In this document: positions 51,141 through 60,007 of the stretch, piece by piece
Layout: every line of letters starts with the position of its first letter
Numbering within the stretch: the first letter of the stretch is position 1
Source: Nocardioides sp.
GTDB lineage: Bacteria > Actinomycetota > Actinomycetes > Propionibacteriales > Nocardioidaceae
Length of the DNA stretch: 64,000 nt
NCBI RefSeq assembly: GCF_014360585.1
Contig: NZ_JACIXG010000002.1
Span: 1 to 64,000, forward strand
Direction of reading: 5' to 3'
Translations under genes and position numbers: made by a program
Notes under the pieces: generated by a model
Seen by the model: only the letters and a program-made list of their open reading frames with translations
Databases searched by the model: none
Told to the model about the DNA's origin: nothing

Positions 51141-52540
51141 GCTCTCGTCCCAGCTCCCTCGCCGCCACCCGCGCCTGGCTCCAGGACGAGCTGCCGAGCC
51201 TGCTGCGACGGCGCCGGGTTCCCGCCGCGGCCGTCGGAGTCCTCCGCGACGGACAGGTCGTCGACCACGCGAGCGGCGTCCTCAACCTCGACACCGGCGT
51301 GGAGGCGACCACCGACGCGCTGTTCCAGGTCGGTTCGATCACCAAGCTGTGGACCACCGACCTGGTGATGCAGCTCGTCGACGAGGGCCGGGTCGGCCTC
51401 GACGACGAGATCATCAGCCACCTGCCGGGCTTCGCGGTCGCCGACGAGGAGGCGACCCGGACGATCACCGTCCGTCACCTGCTCTCCCACACGGCCGGCT
51501 TCGAGGGCGACGTCTTCACCGACCACGGGCCTGGCGACGACGCGGTCGAGCGGTTCGTCGCCTCGATGGGCGACCTGCCGCAGATCTTCGCCCCGGGGGA
51601 GCGGTTCTCCTACTCCAACACCGGGTTCGCCGTCCTCGGGCGCCTCGTCGAGGTCCTGCACGGAACCACCTGGGACCGCGCGCTCCAGGAACGGCTCGCG
51701 GCGCCGATGGGCCTCACCCACATCGCCACCACTGCCTACGACGCGATCAGGTTCCGCACCGCGATGGGGCACATCGACCCGGCTCCCGACCACGTGCTCC
51801 GCCCGGGCCCGGCCTGGGGGATGGCCCGTGCCAGCGGCCCGGTCGGGGCGATGCTCTCGATGCGCGTACGCGACCTGCTCGGCTATGCCGCGATGCATCT
51901 GTCGGGCGGCGTCGCCCACGACGGCTCCCGGGTCGTCTCGGCAGCCTCCTGCGCCGAGGTGCTCGCGCGGCAGGTCGACCATCCCGCCTCCACCCGATCC
52001 GACGCGCGCGGCCTGGGCTGGTCCCTCGACGACCTCGGCCAGGGGATCGTCGGCCACGACGGCCAGACGATCGGGCAGTCGGCGTTCTTCCGGATGGTGC
52101 CCGAGCACGGCCTGGCGGTCGCGCTGCTCACCAACGGCGGCGACACCTACGGGCTCTACCACGACGTCGTCGGCCATCTCCTCGACGACCTCGCCGGCGT
52201 CCGGATCGTGCCCCACCCGGTGCCACCGCGGCAGCCGCCGCCCGGGTTCGATGCCGACCGCCTGCTCGGCACCTACCGCGCCCGCATCGTCGACTGGACG
52301 CTGCGCCGGCATCCCGACGGCCGGCTGTGGGTCGAGGAGGTCCCGGGCCCCGAGGCCGCCGCGGCCGGCGACGAGCCGGTGCGCTACGAGGTGCTCCCGT
52401 ACGCCGCCGACCAGGTCGTCACTGCCGACGCCCTGCACGGAGCCCACCATGTCTTCGGCTTCACCGGTCGAGATCCGTCCGGCCGGGCGACCCATCTGAC
52501 GACCAGTCGGGTCATCCCGCGGGCTGGCCTCGAAGCATGA
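51137..52540 (+). CDS. Serine hydrolase of the beta-lactamase / class C family
   Basis: This 467-residue protein has the penicillin-binding-protein-like fold. Active-site motifs are SxxK in VGSITKLW (Ser about 66) and YSN in RFSYSNTGFAVLG (about 157). The third motif is probably the HDGQTIGQSAFF region in place of KTG. There is no signal peptide, so a cytoplasmic esterase or peptidase is more likely than a beta-lactamase. A C-terminal beta domain of about 100 residues follows the catalytic part. It is coupled to marR upstream and the glycosylase gene downstream by ATGA overlaps. Confidence 0.83.
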   Translation: MSSRPSSLAATRAWLQDELPSLLRRRRVPAAAVGVLRDGQVVDHASGVLNLDTGVEATTDALFQVGSITKLWTTDLVMQLVDEGRVGLDDEIISHLPGFAVADEEATRTITVRHLLSHTAGFEGDVFTDHGPGDDAVERFVASMGDLPQIFAPGERFSYSNTGFAVLGRLVEVLHGTTWDRALQERLAAPMGLTHIATTAYDAIRFRTAMGHIDPAPDHVLRPGPAWGMARASGPVGAMLSMRVRDLLGYAAMHLSGGVAHDGSRVVSAASCAEVLARQVDHPASTRSDARGLGWSLDDLGQGIVGHDGQTIGQSAFFRMVPEHGLAVALLTNGGDTYGLYHDVVGHLLDDLAGVRIVPHPVPPRQPPPGFDADRLLGTYRARIVDWTLRRHPDGRLWVEEVPGPEAAAAGDEPVRYEVLPYAADQVVTADALHGAHHVFGFTGRDPSGRATHLTTSRVIPRAGLEA

Positions 52541-53442
52541 GCGAGCAGCGGACCGTCCGCCCCGGCCATGCCGTCGGCCTGGCCGCGATGTTGCGCCCGC
52601 TTCGCCGCGGGCCGGGCGACCCGACGTACAAGATCATCGGCGAGGACCACTGGCGAGCCATGCGTACGCCGCAGGGCCCTGCCACGCTCAGGCTGCGCCA
52701 GCGTGGCACCGACGTCGAGGCCGAGGCCTGGGGAGCCGGTGCCGAGTGGGCGCTGACCCACGTACCGGCCCTCCTCGGCGCGGACGACCGCCCCGAGGAG
52801 TTCCACACCGACGACCCGGTGCTGATGACGCTGATGGAGCGCTTCGAGGTCCCCCGTTTCGGGCGGACCGGGCTGGTGATGGAGGCACTGGTGCCCGCGA
52901 TCCTCGAGCAGAAGGTGACCAGCACCGAGGCGTTCCGCGGCTTCGGCAACCTGGTCAGGCGATTCGGCGAGGTCGCTCCCGGTCCGGGTGCCGACCACGG
53001 GCTGCGTCTGCAGCCGTCACCGGAGCGGCTCCGGACGGTCCCGAGCTGGGAGTGGCTGCGTCTGCCGGTGGACCACGCCCGCTCCAAGACCGTTCTCCAG
53101 ACGGCGCGCGTCGCGCCGGCAATCGAGCGGACTGCCGGCCTGCCTGGCGAGGAGGTCGAGCGCCGACTCACCACCATCCCGGGGATAGGGGAGTGGACCG
53201 TGGCCGAGGTGCGTCAGCGAGCGTTCGGTGACCCCGACGCGGTCAGCTTCGGCGACTACCACGTCGCCAAGGACGTCGGCTGGGCGCTGACCAACGAGCC
53301 CTGGGACGACGAACAGCTCCGTGACTATCTGGAGCGGTTCCGGCCGCATCGTGCGCGCGTCATCACCCTCATCTACCGGGGTGCCGGAAAGCGGCCGCGC
53401 CGGGGGCCGCGGATGTCGCCGCGGACGCACTTGCCTCGCTGA
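52537..53442 (+). CDS. AlkA-like DNA-3-methyladenine glycosylase (HhH-GPD)
   Basis: This 301-residue base-excision glycosylase has a helix-hairpin-helix with TTIPGIGEWTVAEVRQRAFG (about residues 209-228), and then Asp in DPDAVSFGDYHVAKDVG, the catalytic Asp position in AlkA-type enzymes. The N-terminal half matches the AlkA-N beta domain only loosely. It removes alkylated purines. It is third in the marR-hydrolase-glycosylase operon; a long hairpin separates it from the convergent phospholipase-D gene. Confidence 0.85.
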   Translation: MSEQRTVRPGHAVGLAAMLRPLRRGPGDPTYKIIGEDHWRAMRTPQGPATLRLRQRGTDVEAEAWGAGAEWALTHVPALLGADDRPEEFHTDDPVLMTLMERFEVPRFGRTGLVMEALVPAILEQKVTSTEAFRGFGNLVRRFGEVAPGPGADHGLRLQPSPERLRTVPSWEWLRLPVDHARSKTVLQTARVAPAIERTAGLPGEEVERRLTTIPGIGEWTVAEVRQRAFGDPDAVSFGDYHVAKDVGWALTNEPWDDEQLRDYLERFRPHRARVITLIYRGAGKRPRRGPRMSPRTHLPR

Positions 53443-53456
53443 GTTGCCGTTTTGAG

Positions 53457-53531
53457 TGCCGAGTCGGCGCATCCGCCCCCTCTCGCTCGCTTCGCTTCGC
53501 GAGGCACGGGGGCAGATCCGCCGACTCGGCA
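53457..53531. repeat. Long inverted repeat with TGCCGAGTCGGCG ends
   Basis: The 24-base arms (53457-53480, 53508-53531) match at 22 positions. The loop holds a smaller CTCGC...GCGAG hairpin. It lies between two convergent genes and shares GCCGAGTCGG with 42489 and 47436. It probably ends both transcripts. Confidence 0.65.
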
Positions 53532-53547
53532 GACCTGGGGGCAGGCT

Positions 53548-54798
53548 CTACAGCAGGGGCCGCAGGGGGGTCAGGACGAGCTCGGTGAACTTGCGGTGGA
53601 TCTCGCGCGCCGCCCACTCGTCGGCGGTGAGTTCGATCGCGTTGGACTCGTCGCGGGAGAAGATCTCCTCCATCTGCTTGGCGACGGCGCGGTCGAAGAT
53701 CTCCAGGTTGATCTCGTAGTTGCCGGTCAGCGAGAGCCGGTCGATGTTGGCGGTGCCGACGGTCGACCAGTGGCCGTCGACGGTGGCCGTCTTGGCGTGG
53801 ATCATCGCGTCCTTGAAACGCAGGATCCGCACGCCTGAGCCGAGCAGATGGGAGAAGTAGCCTCGTGAGATCCAGTCGGCGACGATGTGGTTCGACTTCA
53901 GCGGCAGCAGGATGCGTACGTCGACCCCACGCTGTGCCGCGGCCTTGAGCGCGTCCACGAAGTCCTCGTCGGGGACGAAGTAGGCGGTGGTCAGATAGAT
54001 GTTGCGGGAGGCCCGGTTGATCGCCTCGAGATACATCGAGCGGATCGGGAACATCCACAGCCGGGGTACGTTGCGGTGGAATCGGATGTCGGGGTCCCAG
54101 GAGGGGGCGGTCTCGATGAGCAGCGGGCCCTCGTGGGCGGTGCGGCGAGACAGCGGGTGCGGCCGGCGCCGGTTGAGGTTCCAGAAGTCCGCGAACGCGC
54201 GGCGCAGGTCCCACACCCCGGGGCCGGTGATGCGCACGTGTGTGTCGCGCCACTCGGTGGCGTACGCATCCCCGATGTTGTAGCCGCCGACGAACCCGAC
54301 GGTGTCGTCCACGACCAGGATCTTGCGGTGGTCGCGGCCGTAGCGGGAGAGGTCGAAGAAGCGCCAGCCCGCCGCGTAGGTGGGGTAGCGCAGGACGTGC
54401 ATCCCCGGGGGAAAGCGCTTGAAGCGGGCCGGGACCACCAGGTTGGCGAGCTCGTCGTAGATGCAGTAGACCTCCACCCCACGCTCGGCCGCGGCCGCCA
54501 GCGCCTGCTTGAACCGCTGGCCGATCTCGTCGCCCTTCCAGATGTAGGTCTCGAGGAGGACCTGCTTCTTGGCGCCTTCGATCGCGGCGATCATGTCCTC
54601 GTAGAGGTCGTTGCCGAAGGTGTAGGTCGTCACCGTGCCGTCGCCGACGCTGTTGGTCAGCGGCGGTGTCACCGGGAACGGCTTGGCTCGTCTGCCGTTC
54701 TTCCCGCGGCTGCGGTAGGCGTCGACGAGGCTCATCACGACGGCGAGCGCCAACGGCACGCCGAACACGGCGAGGAGCAGGCGGCGTAGGAACCTCAT
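53548..54798 (-). CDS. Phospholipase D-family protein, cardiolipin-synthase-like
   Basis: This 416-residue protein has an N-terminal membrane anchor (residues 1-27) and two HKD motifs: HRKILVVDDTVGFVGGYN (about 157) and HAKTATVDGHWSTVGTANID (about 337). Both active-site halves are intact, as in cardiolipin synthases ClsA/ClsB. It would join phosphatidyl groups to phosphatidylglycerol or a related alcohol at the membrane. ATG 54798 is used; an upstream ATG (54822) adds eight residues and is also possible. It is convergent with the glycosylase gene. Confidence 0.87.
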   Translation of the reverse strand: MRFLRRLLLAVFGVPLALAVVMSLVDAYRSRGKNGRRAKPFPVTPPLTNSVGDGTVTTYTFGNDLYEDMIAAIEGAKKQVLLETYIWKGDEIGQRFKQALAAAAERGVEVYCIYDELANLVVPARFKRFPPGMHVLRYPTYAAGWRFFDLSRYGRDHRKILVVDDTVGFVGGYNIGDAYATEWRDTHVRITGPGVWDLRRAFADFWNLNRRRPHPLSRRTAHEGPLLIETAPSWDPDIRFHRNVPRLWMFPIRSMYLEAINRASRNIYLTTAYFVPDEDFVDALKAAAQRGVDVRILLPLKSNHIVADWISRGYFSHLLGSGVRILRFKDAMIHAKTATVDGHWSTVGTANIDRLSLTGNYEINLEIFDRAVAKQMEEIFSRDESNAIELTADEWAAREIHRKFTELVLTPLRPLL

Positions 54799-54986
54799 GA
54801 CGCCCCCCGGCGACAATCTCATCACATTCCCCAATCTAACGGGCGCACCGCGTTGAGACACACCGGTGCCGTCCGCTGCTCGATGCCGATGCGCGTGCCC
54901 ATGCTCCCAGCCTGCCCGACCGCCCCCGACCAGCATGCGGGAACACCCTTCACGACCCTGGCGCAGGGGTGGACGATCCTGTGACT

Positions 54987-55008
54987 CCCGTCACCTACTG
55001 ACGGGTAA
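54987..55008. promoter_or_regulatory. Inverted repeat CCCGTCA-TGACGGG and TACT-NN-CGGGTAA motif
   Basis: CCCGTCA (54987) and TGACGGG (54999-55005) are exact inverse arms 5 bases apart. TACTGACGGGTAA (54996-55008) matches the fadA-upstream sequence TACTTGCGGGTAA at 11 of 13 positions, which suggests one regulator for beta-oxidation and mce genes. Confidence 0.5.
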
Positions 55009-55075
55009 GTCGTTGGAACCAGATACCTCCCACCCTGTTCGGCGACATGTCGAGGGACGGGTCGTTGCCCTCGGA

Positions 55076-55093
55076 ACTGAAACATGTTCTACT
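55076..55093. promoter_or_regulatory. KstR-like site upstream of the mce operon
   Basis: The core AACATGTT with flanks CTGAAACATGTTCTACT keeps the AAC-NN-GTT centre and right half of the KstR operator of mycobacterial sterol genes; the left half is weaker. It lies about 50 bases before the first mce-operon gene. Confidence 0.4.
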
Positions 55094-55141
55094 ACAGGCC
55101 TGAAACGTGAGCCGAGTCACAAGACCCGCGGAAGGTGAACT

Positions 55142-55915
55142 ATGGCAGTGCAGTTCGTCTCGCTGGTGCGAGGCGTCGGCGGGATGGGCCTGATGACCGG
55201 AGAGGTCGTCAAGGGGGCCTTCACGACCAAGTTCCAGTTCCGCGAGTTTCTCGAGCAGGCCTGGTTCATCGCCAGCGTGACGATGCTGCCCGCGGTCCTG
55301 GTCTCGATCCCGTTCGGCGCGGTCATCTCGCTGCAGGTCGGCAACCTCGCCGGTCAGCTCGGGGCGCAGTCGTTCGCGGGTGCGACGGCGGTGCTCGCGG
55401 TGGTCCGGGAGGCGGCGCCGATGGCGGCCGCGCTGATCATCGCCGGAGCCGCCGGGTCGGCGATCTGCTCCGACATGGGATCGCGCAAGATCCGCGAGGA
55501 GATCGACGCCATGGAGGTGCTGGGCATCGACCCGGTGATCCGGCTGGTGGTCCCTCGGGTGCTCGCCTGCCTGTTCGTCTCGGTGATGATCAACGGGATC
55601 GTCATCGCGACCGGGATCGGTGGCGGCTACTTCTTCACGGTGATCATCCAGGGCGGCTCGGCCGGTGCGTTCCTGTCGAGCTTCACGGCCCTCGCAAGTC
55701 TTCCGGACCTCTACATCTCGATGGTCAAGGCAGCGCTGTTCGGCTTCCTGGCCGCGATCATCGGCGCCTACAACGGCCTCAACGCCCAAGGCGGCCCCAG
55801 CGGCGTCGGCCGAGCGGTCAACGAGGCCGTGATCATCGCGTTCATGATGCTGTTCGTCCTGAACTCCATCATGACCGCCATCTACTTCCAGATCGTTCCT
55901 CAGGACGGGTTGTGA
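55142..55915 (+). CDS. yrbEA: MlaE/YrbE-family permease, first of the mce operon
   Basis: This 257-residue integral membrane protein of the MlaE family has about five helices and the conserved MGSRKIREEIDAMEVLGIDP segment, which contacts an Mkl/MceG-type ATPase. With YrbEB it forms the membrane channel of an Mce lipid/sterol importer. GGAAGGTG lies just before the ATG. It is the first gene of an operon of at least nine genes. No MceG ATPase is in the window; it is usually encoded elsewhere. Confidence 0.92.
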   Translation: MAVQFVSLVRGVGGMGLMTGEVVKGAFTTKFQFREFLEQAWFIASVTMLPAVLVSIPFGAVISLQVGNLAGQLGAQSFAGATAVLAVVREAAPMAAALIIAGAAGSAICSDMGSRKIREEIDAMEVLGIDPVIRLVVPRVLACLFVSVMINGIVIATGIGGGYFFTVIIQGGSAGAFLSSFTALASLPDLYISMVKAALFGFLAAIIGAYNGLNAQGGPSGVGRAVNEAVIIAFMMLFVLNSIMTAIYFQIVPQDGL

Positions 55916-55922
55916 TCCCCCG

Positions 55923-56765
55923 GTGTCCAACACGCTCGCCCAGGTGGGCAACCAGATAATCAAGGAGCAGCGCCAGGCCGTCGAGGGCTATGGCGACCAG
56001 CTGCTCTTCTACGCCAAGGCCCTGGCCTGGGCGCCACGCACCATCCGACGCTACAAGCGGGAGGTGCTCAACATCCTGGCCGAGGTCGCCTTCGGCGCCG
56101 GTGGCCTGACGATGATCGCCGGCACCGTCGGCGTGATCGCCTTCATGGCCTTCTTCGCCGGCTCCGAGGTCGGCATCCAGGGCTATGCGAGCCTGAGCCA
56201 GATCGGTGTCGCGAAGTTCTCCGCGTTCATCTCGGCCTTCTTCAACACCCGCGAGGTCGCGCCGCTGATCTCCGCGATCGCCCTCGCCGCGACCGTCGGC
56301 TGCGGCTACACCGCGAGGCTCGGCGCGATGCGGATCTCGGAGGAGATCGACGCGCTCGAGGCGATGGGCGTGCCGAGCCTTCCCTACCTGGTCACCACCC
56401 GGATGATCGCCGGGTTCCTGGCCGTCATCCCGCTCTACGTCGTCGCCCTGTGCGCCTCCTACCTCAGCCCCCGGCTGATCACCACGCTGATGTACGGGCA
56501 GTCCGGCGGCACCTACGACCATTACTTCCTGGCGTTCCTGCCGCCGATCGACATCCTCTACAGCTTCCTCAAGCTGATCATCCTCGCGGTCGCGATCATC
56601 CTGATCCACTGCTACTACGGCTACACCGCCTCCGGCGGCCCGGCCGGGGTCGGCATCGCGGTCGGCAAGGCGATCCGTACGTCCATCGTCACCGTCGTGG
56701 TCGCGGACTTCTTCCTGAGCTTCGCGATCTGGGGCTCGACGACCACCGTGCGGATCACGGGATGA
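55923..56765 (+). CDS. yrbEB: MlaE/YrbE-family permease, second of the mce operon
   Basis: This 280-residue membrane protein of the MlaE family has an N-terminal amphipathic part (residues 1-45), then about five helices with RLGAMRISEEIDALEAMGVP. It pairs with the preceding YrbEA. The start is GTG, 7 bases after the yrbEA stop, with no strong separate ribosome site. The C-terminus (VADFFLSFAIWGSTTTVRI) fits the family. Confidence 0.92.
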   Translation: MSNTLAQVGNQIIKEQRQAVEGYGDQLLFYAKALAWAPRTIRRYKREVLNILAEVAFGAGGLTMIAGTVGVIAFMAFFAGSEVGIQGYASLSQIGVAKFSAFISAFFNTREVAPLISAIALAATVGCGYTARLGAMRISEEIDALEAMGVPSLPYLVTTRMIAGFLAVIPLYVVALCASYLSPRLITTLMYGQSGGTYDHYFLAFLPPIDILYSFLKLIILAVAIILIHCYYGYTASGGPAGVGIAVGKAIRTSIVTVVVADFFLSFAIWGSTTTVRITG

Positions 56766-56781
56766 GGGTGGGGCGATCCAC

Positions 56782-57924
56782 ATGCTGATGGGAATCCAGC
56801 GCGACACCCGCGCCGAGCACACCAAGCTCTTCGTCTCCGGGATCGCCTTCACGGTGACCCTCGCCCTGCTGATCGCCCTCTGCGTGGCGATCTACCAGAA
56901 GGCGTTCGTGCAGTTCACCACGGTCAGCGTGCAGGCCGACCGGGCCGGCCTGCAGCTGCCGCGCTACGGGGACGTACGCATGCACGGCGTCATCGTCGGG
57001 CAGGTCCGCGAGATCCGCCAGGACGGCAAGCTGGCCGTCATCGAGCTCGGTCTGGAGCCGGAGCAGGCCGAGCAGATCCCCGCCAACGTCAGCGTCGCGA
57101 TCAAGCCGACGACGCTGTTCGGGCAGAAGTACGTCGAGTTCATCGACCCCGAGGGGGAGCGGACCGGCGCGCTGAGCGACGGCACCGTCATCACCGCCGA
57201 CCGGGTCCGCACCAGCGTCGAGCTCGACGTGATCCTGGCCCGGCTCTTCCCGCTGCTGAAGTCCATCCGGCCCCAGGACCTCAACAGCACCCTGCACGCC
57301 CTCGCCACCGCGCTCTCCGGCAACGGGGAGAAGCTCGGCGAGACGATGGTCCAGCTCAACGACTACCTCGAGAAGATGAACGTCCACCTCCCCACCCTCG
57401 AACGCGACCTCGAGGACATGGCCGACGTCGCGGAGACCTACTCCATGGCCGCCCCCGACCTCGTCAAGGTCCTCGAGAACACCACGACCACCGCCAACAC
57501 CGTGACCGAGCAGCGAGCCCGTCTCGGCGGCCTGCTCACCTCGGTCACCGGGGTCGCCAACTCCTCCAAGGACCTGCTCGCCGAGAACGAGAAGGCGATC
57601 AGGTACGAGACCGAGCTGGCGGTCCCGCTCCTCAAGCTGCTCGCCGACTACTCCCCGGAGTACACCTGCCTGCTGCGCGGCCTCGACGACTACACCGAGC
57701 TGCTGGCGACGGTCTTCCAGCAGAACCGCGTGCGTCAGACGATGGTCCTCGACGGCACTCAGAAGCCGTCGTACGGCCGCGACGACCGCCCCGAGTGGGG
57801 CGAGATCGGTCACGGGCCCTGGTGCGCCGGGCTGCCGAACCCGAAGGTGCCGGCCGAGCCGAACGAGCTGGAGAACGGCACCGAGGACGTGCCGTGGGCA
57901 CCCGGGAACGGGGGTCTGCAGTGA
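56782..57924 (+). CDS. mceA: Mce-family protein A
   Basis: This 380-residue protein has an N-terminal membrane anchor (about 17-40) and an MCE/MlaD domain (about 42-120) with DRAGLQLPRYGDVRMHGVIV followed by GQVREI, then a long helical coil (about 160-300) that would help form the periplasmic tube. A C-terminal Cys pair (YTCLLRG and WCAGLP) may form a disulfide. MceA begins the six-protein channel that carries lipids or sterols across the cell envelope to YrbEA/B. Its stop overlaps the mceB GTG. Confidence 0.9.
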   Translation: MLMGIQRDTRAEHTKLFVSGIAFTVTLALLIALCVAIYQKAFVQFTTVSVQADRAGLQLPRYGDVRMHGVIVGQVREIRQDGKLAVIELGLEPEQAEQIPANVSVAIKPTTLFGQKYVEFIDPEGERTGALSDGTVITADRVRTSVELDVILARLFPLLKSIRPQDLNSTLHALATALSGNGEKLGETMVQLNDYLEKMNVHLPTLERDLEDMADVAETYSMAAPDLVKVLENTTTTANTVTEQRARLGGLLTSVTGVANSSKDLLAENEKAIRYETELAVPLLKLLADYSPEYTCLLRGLDDYTELLATVFQQNRVRQTMVLDGTQKPSYGRDDRPEWGEIGHGPWCAGLPNPKVPAEPNELENGTEDVPWAPGNGGLQ

Positions 57925-59021
57925 ACAAGCGCGATCTGAAGACCACGGTGGCCGGGACCAAGCTGGTCATCTTCACCGTCCTGTCGATCATCGTCACCGG
58001 CACCCTGGCCTCGATCATGGGAAACCTCGGCTTCGGCGACCGGGTGCCCTACCGGGCCGAGTTCACCACCGCCTCCGGCCTGAGCGAGGGAGACGACGTA
58101 CGCATCGCCGGCATCACCGTCGGAGAGGTGCTCACCGTCGAGATCGAGGGCGGGGACCACGCGATGGTCACCTTCCGGATCGACGAGACGGTGCCGCTGA
58201 CGACCGCCAGCGGTGCCCAGGTCCGCTACCTGAACCTCGTCGGCGACCGCTATCTGGCGCTGACCCAGGACGCCGGCTCGCAGGAGCCCGGGGAGGACGC
58301 GGCGCCGTTGCGCAAGGGCCAGACGATCGCGATGGCCAACACCACCCCGGCGCTCGACCTGACCGAGCTCTTCAACGGCTTCCAGCCGCTGTTCCAGGCG
58401 CTGCAGCCCAAGGACGTCAACAAGCTCTCGCTCAACCTGATCCGTGTGCTGCAGGGGGAGGGCGGCACGGTCGCAAGCCTCCTCTCGGAGACGGCGGAGC
58501 TGACCAGTGCCCTGGCCGAACGCGACCAGCTGATCGGGGACGTGATCACCAACCTGTCCAAGACGCTCAACACGGTCAACGAGCACCACACCGAGCTGGC
58601 CGAGCTGATCCAGCAGCTCAGCGGCTGGATGAAGGACCTGGCGCGGGACAAGGAGGCGATCGGGGACTCGATCTCCTCGATCGGCGACCTCACCGACGAG
58701 CTGGCCGGGCTGCTCACCGACGTACGGCCGTTCCTCAAGGAGGACATCAAGCAGCTCAAGCGCGTGGTGGACATCCTCAACAAGCCGGGCAACCAGAAGC
58801 TGCTCGACAAGACGCTCGAGCGGCTCCCGGAGACCCTGGAGTCGCAGGCACGGATCGGCAGCTACGGCTCTTGGTACAACTACTACCTCTGCGACCTCGA
58901 CTTCTCGATCAAGCTGCCCTCGCTCGGTGAGCTGCTCGACAACTCGCCCGCCGTCAAGGCGATCCAGAAGCAGCTCGACAACGTGGCCTTCTACAGCCGG
59001 GCAGAGAGGTGCAAGCTATGA
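57921..59021 (+). CDS. mceB: Mce-family protein B
   Basis: This 366-residue protein has an N-terminal anchor (KLVIFTVLSIIVTGTLASIM, about 14-33), an MCE domain with PYRAEFTTASGLSEGDDVRI followed by AGITVGEV, and a helical stretch (about 140-300). The C-terminal YNYYLCDLDFSIKLPSL motif is characteristic of MceB. The start is GTG, overlapping the mceA stop. The hydrophobic tube formed by six Mce subunits is a known architecture; the stoichiometry here is inferred. Confidence 0.9.
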   Translation: MNKRDLKTTVAGTKLVIFTVLSIIVTGTLASIMGNLGFGDRVPYRAEFTTASGLSEGDDVRIAGITVGEVLTVEIEGGDHAMVTFRIDETVPLTTASGAQVRYLNLVGDRYLALTQDAGSQEPGEDAAPLRKGQTIAMANTTPALDLTELFNGFQPLFQALQPKDVNKLSLNLIRVLQGEGGTVASLLSETAELTSALAERDQLIGDVITNLSKTLNTVNEHHTELAELIQQLSGWMKDLARDKEAIGDSISSIGDLTDELAGLLTDVRPFLKEDIKQLKRVVDILNKPGNQKLLDKTLERLPETLESQARIGSYGSWYNYYLCDLDFSIKLPSLGELLDNSPAVKAIQKQLDNVAFYSRAERCKL

Positions 59022-60007
59022 GCCGACACTCAGACACCAAGCTCACGCGCACCGGCGTGATCACGATCGTCGCACTCGCGCTGGCCCTCACCGCGGCGTT
59101 CAACCTGCGCAAGCTGCCGTGGCTCGCCGGCACGACCTATCAGGCCGAGTTCTCCGACGCCAGCGGCCTGCACGTGGGCAGCCGGGTGGAGGTCGCCGGC
59201 ATCCGGGTCGGCCGGGTCAGCGACATCGAGATCGAGGGAGCCAAGGTGGTCGTCTCGTTCTCGGTCGAGGGCACCGAGATCGGCCACCGCAGCGAGGCGT
59301 CGGTCGGCGTGCTCAACCTGCTGGGGGAGAAGTACCTCGACATCACCCCGCAGGGCGGCCGGAACCTCGACGCCGGATCGACGATCCCGCTGGCCCGCAC
59401 CAGCGCAGGCAGCGACATCGTCGGCACCTTCGGTGATCTCGCCGAGACGACCGAGGCGATCGACACCCAGCAGCTGGCCAAGGCGCTGACGACGATGTCG
59501 GGCACCCTCGAACAGGCCGGGCCCGAGGTGCAGGGTGCCTTCCAGGGCATCGCCGCGCTGTCCCAGACGATCGCCGCCCGCGGCGACGAGCTGGAGTCTC
59601 TCCTGCAGGACGCGGAGAAGGTCGTCCAGCTCGTCAACGAGCGCAAGCAGGACATCGTCAGCGTGATGAAGAACGGCGACCAGGTCTTCGCCGAGCTCAT
59701 CTCGCGCCGCGAGGCCATCCACCAGCTCCTGGTCAACGCCACCGCCCTGGCCGAGCAGCTGCAGGCCCTGGTGAAGGAGAACGAGAAGCAGATCGGTCCC
59801 GCGCTGGACGCGCTCAACCAGGCGCTGAAGTTCCTCAACGCCCGCGACGAGGACCTGACCAAGACCATCCAGAACTACGGGCCGTACGCGTCGATCCTGA
59901 TCAACATCATCGGCACCGGGCCCTGGTTCGACGCCTACCTCGCCAACCTCACCGGGATCGTGAGCGGGGAGTTCGTGCCCGGACGACGACCAGGGATCGT
60001 GGAATGA
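59018..60007 (+). CDS. mceC: Mce-family protein C
   Basis: This 329-residue protein has an N-terminal anchor (about 12-30), an MCE domain (YQAEFSDASGLHVGSRVEVA then GIRVGRVSDI), and a long coiled region (about 140-280) rich in Gln/Glu. The C-terminal TGPWFDAYLANLTGIVSGEF segment is typical. ATGA overlaps on both sides show tight translational coupling along the operon. Confidence 0.9.
   Translation: MSRHSDTKLTRTGVITIVALALALTAAFNLRKLPWLAGTTYQAEFSDASGLHVGSRVEVAGIRVGRVSDIEIEGAKVVVSFSVEGTEIGHRSEASVGVLNLLGEKYLDITPQGGRNLDAGSTIPLARTSAGSDIVGTFGDLAETTEAIDTQQLAKALTTMSGTLEQAGPEVQGAFQGIAALSQTIAARGDELESLLQDAEKVVQLVNERKQDIVSVMKNGDQVFAELISRREAIHQLLVNATALAEQLQALVKENEKQIGPALDALNQALKFLNARDEDLTKTIQNYGPYASILINIIGTGPWFDAYLANLTGIVSGEFVPGRRPGIVE

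Larger units (their letters stand above)
54823..55141. other. Intergenic control region before the mce operon
   Basis: This 319-bp region between the divergent phospholipase-D gene and the yrbE-mce operon holds an inverted repeat (54987-55005) and an AACATGTT core (55081-55088), listed separately. Nothing else recognisable was found; no small open frame looks real. Confidence 0.5.
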
